NCBI GenBank assembly: GCA_027489295.1
Contig: JAIYAA010000051.1
Span: 1-17,548 of the forward strand
Source of the DNA: Sphingomonadales bacterium
GTDB lineage: Bacteria > Pseudomonadota > Alphaproteobacteria > Sphingomonadales > Sphingomonadaceae
Length of the DNA: 17,548 nucleotides
Direction: 5' to 3'
The position numbers were made by a program, and so were the translations under genes. The first letter of the stretch is position 1. Each line of letters starts with the position of its first letter. The notes beneath the pieces were generated by a model. It made no database searches and had not been told where the DNA came from. It saw nothing but the letters and a program-made list of their open reading frames with translations. Below, one piece after another: positions 15,600 to 17,548 of this stretch.

Positions 15600-15601
15600 G
15601 A

Positions 15602-15895
15602 TCAATGGTAATCCTCGTAGTCCAGGTCACAAACCGCGTTGTTGATGAACTTAAACGTCAGCCGATAATTCCGATTGACCTTCAGCGCCCATTTACCCGG
15701 AAAACCAGGGGTCAACTCATGAACATTCCAGCCAGGGAAGCCCCTGAGTTCGTTAGGATGACTTGCGCCCTGAATTGCACCGATCTGCCGCGTGATCGTT
15801 CTTGCATCGTGAGGAGACAGCCCTTTAACCGCGATCCCACGATCTGCATCCATCAATTGCTTGATGGACTTGTGCTTGATAGATTGAATTTCCAC
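15602..15895 (-). CDS. higB: HigB/RelE-family toxin
   Basis: A 97-residue ribosome-dependent mRNA-cleaving toxin. Start placed at GTG 15895, giving MEIQSIKHKSIKQLM, with AAAGGG 6 bases upstream; a TTG at 15901 is less well placed. The family features are SIKHK at the N-terminus, the central LRGFPGWNVHEL, and the C-terminal strand GKWALKVNRNYRLTFKF with DLDYEDYH, which carries the basic and Tyr/His residues typical of the active face. Toxin-first order matches higBA. It is full length with no sign of decay. In a prophage setting it would act in stabilisation or phage defence. Confidence 0.87.
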   Translation of the reverse strand: MEIQSIKHKSIKQLMDADRGIAVKGLSPHDARTITRQIGAIQGASHPNELRGFPGWNVHELTPGFPGKWALKVNRNYRLTFKFINNAVCDLDYEDYH

Positions 15896-15952
15896 ACACA
15901 ACCCTTTCTCGTTTCATAATTTTTCGTCATTTGCCTTTTCCTTCTGTCTACC

Positions 15953-16027
15953 GTCCAACCCGCTGTTGGACGCACACTGAACAGACATCAGCTGATCAGT
16001 ACGTATCGTGTATCACTACGCGATACG
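15953..16027 (-). promoter_or_regulatory. Cluster of dyads upstream of higB
   Basis: Three symmetric elements lie in the gap upstream of higB. These are GTCCAAC-CCGCT-GTTGGAC (15953-15971), overlapping palindromes ATCAGCTGAT and CTGATCAG (15988-15999), and CGTATCG (16002-16008) with CGATACG (16021-16027). The first lies 58 bases from the toxin start and could be the HigA operator. The others may belong to a further promoter or to a recombination site. No confident -35/-10 pair was found. Confidence 0.45.
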
Positions 16028-16111
16028 CGACGCAACCGCTCTTATTTGGGTTCGTCAAAATGCGACGGACGTTGGCTTGAACGCCAATACCGTTCGTGCT
16101 TTGTTCTACCA

Positions 16112-16303
16112 ATGACCCAACCCGATTCCTCCAGCCTCGCCACGACCCTCCTTCATGCTCCAGCGTGGGCACGCATCGGGCTGACTGCCCCCAGCGAGCG
16201 GCTCCGGGAGCAAGCCGCCGCCGAGTTAGCCGAGACGATCATCGACGCCCTGGCGCGTCCCTTGCCGGTCAACGACCCGCGCCAGATGGCCCTTCCCCTT
16301 TGA
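16112..16303 (+). CDS. Small sphingomonad protein, DUF6771-like
   Basis: A 63-residue protein starting at ATG 16112 (MTQPDSSSLATTLLHAPAWA), with the pattern APAWARIGLTAPSERLREQA and the end DPRQMALPL. I associate this with a small family found in Sphingomonadaceae (DUF6771-like). No ribosome-binding site is evident, so the start could be leaderless or at an upstream TTG (16046) that gives unconserved-looking sequence. It is followed after one base by the Cys-rich gene. Function unknown. This pair may be chromosomal or carried by the element. Confidence 0.6.
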   Translation: MTQPDSSSLATTLLHAPAWARIGLTAPSERLREQAAAELAETIIDALARPLPVNDPRQMALPL

Positions 16304-16304
16304 G

Positions 16305-16688
16305 GTGGTTGGCTCGATCAAAAGCCTGCGCGAGCTGACGCGCCACGGCGGACGCATCCGCGCGACCTGCCGCACCTGCAATCGGGCGGCATTCTTCCAC
16401 ATCGGTGAACTGGCAGCCTATTTCGCACGTAGGAACTGGTATGATGGTTGGCCCGCCTTCGCTCGCCGGCTGCGCTGTCAGTGCGGAGAGAACAATCCAG
16501 AAGTTGCGTGGGAGATCGAGCCACCTCCCCCAGACGATGACCCTACGCCACCAAAGCCGCGCTTTGTTCGTGACGGGAAGCCGCGCGGAACCAGCGAGGA
16601 ATGGGAGCGCGCAAGGGCGCGGCGTGCTGCTCGACAAGCTGGCGCACCGGCTCGAAGAAGGGTTGCTAAACGTGCAACGCGACACTGA
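16305..16688 (+). CDS. Small zinc-ribbon-like protein
   Basis: A 127-residue protein from GTG 16305, one base after the preceding stop and so likely coupled to it. Cys22-x2-Cys25 (TCRTCNRA) and Cys58-x-Cys60 (RCQCGEN) could form a metal site. In between is HIGELAAYFARRNWYDGWPA. The C-terminal half is disordered, Pro-rich and then strongly basic (ARARRAARQAGAPARRRVAK). Similar short Cys-pair proteins occur in sphingomonad genomes and mobile elements. No enzymatic role is seen; nucleic-acid binding is possible. Confidence 0.6.
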   Translation: MVGSIKSLRELTRHGGRIRATCRTCNRAAFFHIGELAAYFARRNWYDGWPAFARRLRCQCGENNPEVAWEIEPPPPDDDPTPPKPRFVRDGKPRGTSEEWERARARRAARQAGAPARRRVAKRATRH

Positions 16689-16745
16689 GCCGGGCTGCGG
16701 GGCGGACACGATCTGAATAACCATGCCGCAGCATCTGGCTCAACG

Positions 16746-17548
16746 CTAGACTGTTTCCTCTTGCGGTTTTTCCGCAATGAACTCGTCGAAAAATCCGGTG
16801 TTCAGCCTTATCGCTGTTTGATCGTACCCAACCTGCAACAGCGACAATATAAGCCGATCCACTAGGAGCCAGGGCGGGGGCGCAGCTACGGGCTCATCGA
16901 CGCGCTTGGAACGCAAAGCCTTAATCCCGAACAATTTTGCGATTTTTCTCCAGTTTACGTGCGTTGCAGGCTTGACGCGGGCCGGGAAGGTGACATGCGC
17001 ATTGGCCCGGGCGACGCTGACCACGCCAGCCTCCAGCGGCTGGCGGAGCGAATCGAGCACCGCGCGCTGAAACTCGGGCAGTTCGTCGAGGAACAGCACG
17101 CCGAGATGCGCGAGGCTCACCTCGCCCGGCTTGACCTTGAGCCCGCCGCCGGTCAGCGCCGCCATCGAGGCCGAGTGATGCGGCGCACGGAACGGCCGGG
17201 TACGGGTCAGCCGCCCGCCCTGCAGCGTACCGGCGACCGAGGCGACCATCGACACTTCCAGCGCCTCCCCGGCTTCCAGCGGCGGCAGGATGCCCGGCAG
17301 GCACGCCGCCATCAGCGATTTGCCGGCACCCGGCGGCCCGACGAACAGCAGATTATGGCCCCCGGCCGCGGCGATCTCGAGCGCGCGCTTGGCGGTTTCC
17401 TGCCCCTTCACCTGCGCCAGGTCCGGTCCCTGCCCCGGCGGATCGACTTCGCCCGGCACCGGGCCGGGGAGCAGCTGGTTGCCCTTCAAATGATTGAGCA
17501 ACCCGATCAGGTCGGGCGCTGCAAGCACCTCCACCTGCCCCGCCCAGC
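16746..17548 (-). pseudogene. comM: comM (YifB / Mg-chelatase-like ATPase), truncated at 3' end by insertion
   Basis: ComM is a branch-migration helicase acting in natural transformation. The frame runs off the right edge, so the N-terminal Lon-like domain lies outside. Visible are the linker HLKGNQLLPGP, Walker A (GPPGAGKS) and Walker B (GVLFLDELPEF), then VARANAHVTFPARV, whose last codon ends at 16974. An intact ComM continues there with the VAAMNPC(R/P)CG segment and about 170 more residues. Here it switches to an unrelated 75-residue tail (KPATHVNWRKIAKL onward) and stops at 16746. The missing C-terminal part removes the rest of the AAA core and the C-terminal domain, so helicase function should be lost. 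The rest of comM is expected beyond the left end of the inserted element. Confidence 0.85.
16971..16976. other. Probable right integration junction within comM
   Basis: On the minus strand ComM-like coding ends at GTC (16976-16974) and unrelated sequence begins at AAG (16973-16971). This marks one end of the inserted DNA to within a few bases, since a short match between element and target can hide the exact crossover. The other junction is not in the window. Confidence 0.6.

Noticed and set aside
16478..16777. Minus-strand frame opposite the Cys-rich gene
   Set aside because: Its product is Arg/Ser-rich low-complexity sequence and the plus-strand gene has the Cys pairs and coupling.

Overview
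The window is the right-hand part of a tailed-phage genome, most simply a prophage, lying next to a truncated chromosomal comM gene in what looks like a sphingomonad (Alphaproteobacteria). The host call rests on three things. The ComM/YifB protein entering from the right edge has sphingomonad-like wording. Two small proteins of a type I associate with Sphingomonadaceae (a DUF6771-like protein and a short Cys-rich protein) sit beside it. The whole stretch is moderately GC-rich. No integrase, terminase, capsid gene, tRNA, rRNA, CRISPR array or insertion sequence was seen.

Layout. (1) 1-5050, plus strand: the 3' end of a large tail-tip/host-specificity protein J homologue with three related modules, two small tail-tip proteins, an unknown protein, and two small proteins with one membrane segment each (holin/spanin candidates). 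All are tightly packed, with 1-nt or short overlaps. (2) 5051-7267, plus strand: an accessory pair behind a hairpin-rich leader, made of a KAP-family P-loop NTPase (a family that includes phage-exclusion proteins) and a secreted Rap1a/Tai-like protein. (3) 7353-11932, minus strand: a GH24 lysozyme overlapping a T7-type endonuclease I, then unknown phage proteins, and at the far end a NUMOD3 homing-type protein. Large hairpins separate most of these genes. An 800-nt non-coding stretch (7833-8630) carries short direct repeats and palindromes. (4) 12024-15183, plus strand: an HNH homing-type endonuclease, two small proteins, a baseplate/fibre-adaptor-like protein, a collagen-repeat tail fibre and a 48-residue companion. 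(5) 15184-16745: a minus-strand HigB-HigA toxin-antitoxin pair with an unusually long hairpin-containing gap, then the two sphingomonad-type small genes. (6) 16746-17548, minus strand: comM, cut after the motif ending FPARV and replaced by an unrelated 75-residue tail, which marks the probable integration junction at about 16971-16976.

How it fits together. Regions 1 and 4 build the adsorption apparatus. The lysozyme and the membrane proteins would lyse the cell. Endonuclease I would resolve DNA branches. The KAP/Rap1a pair and HigBA look like lysogen-fitness cargo. The most unusual signal is a pair of near-identical palindromes with the core CCATACWGTATGG at 9679-9697 and 11091-11107. Each lies in a hairpin between two minus-strand genes, and the first appears to bury the ribosome-binding site of the next gene.
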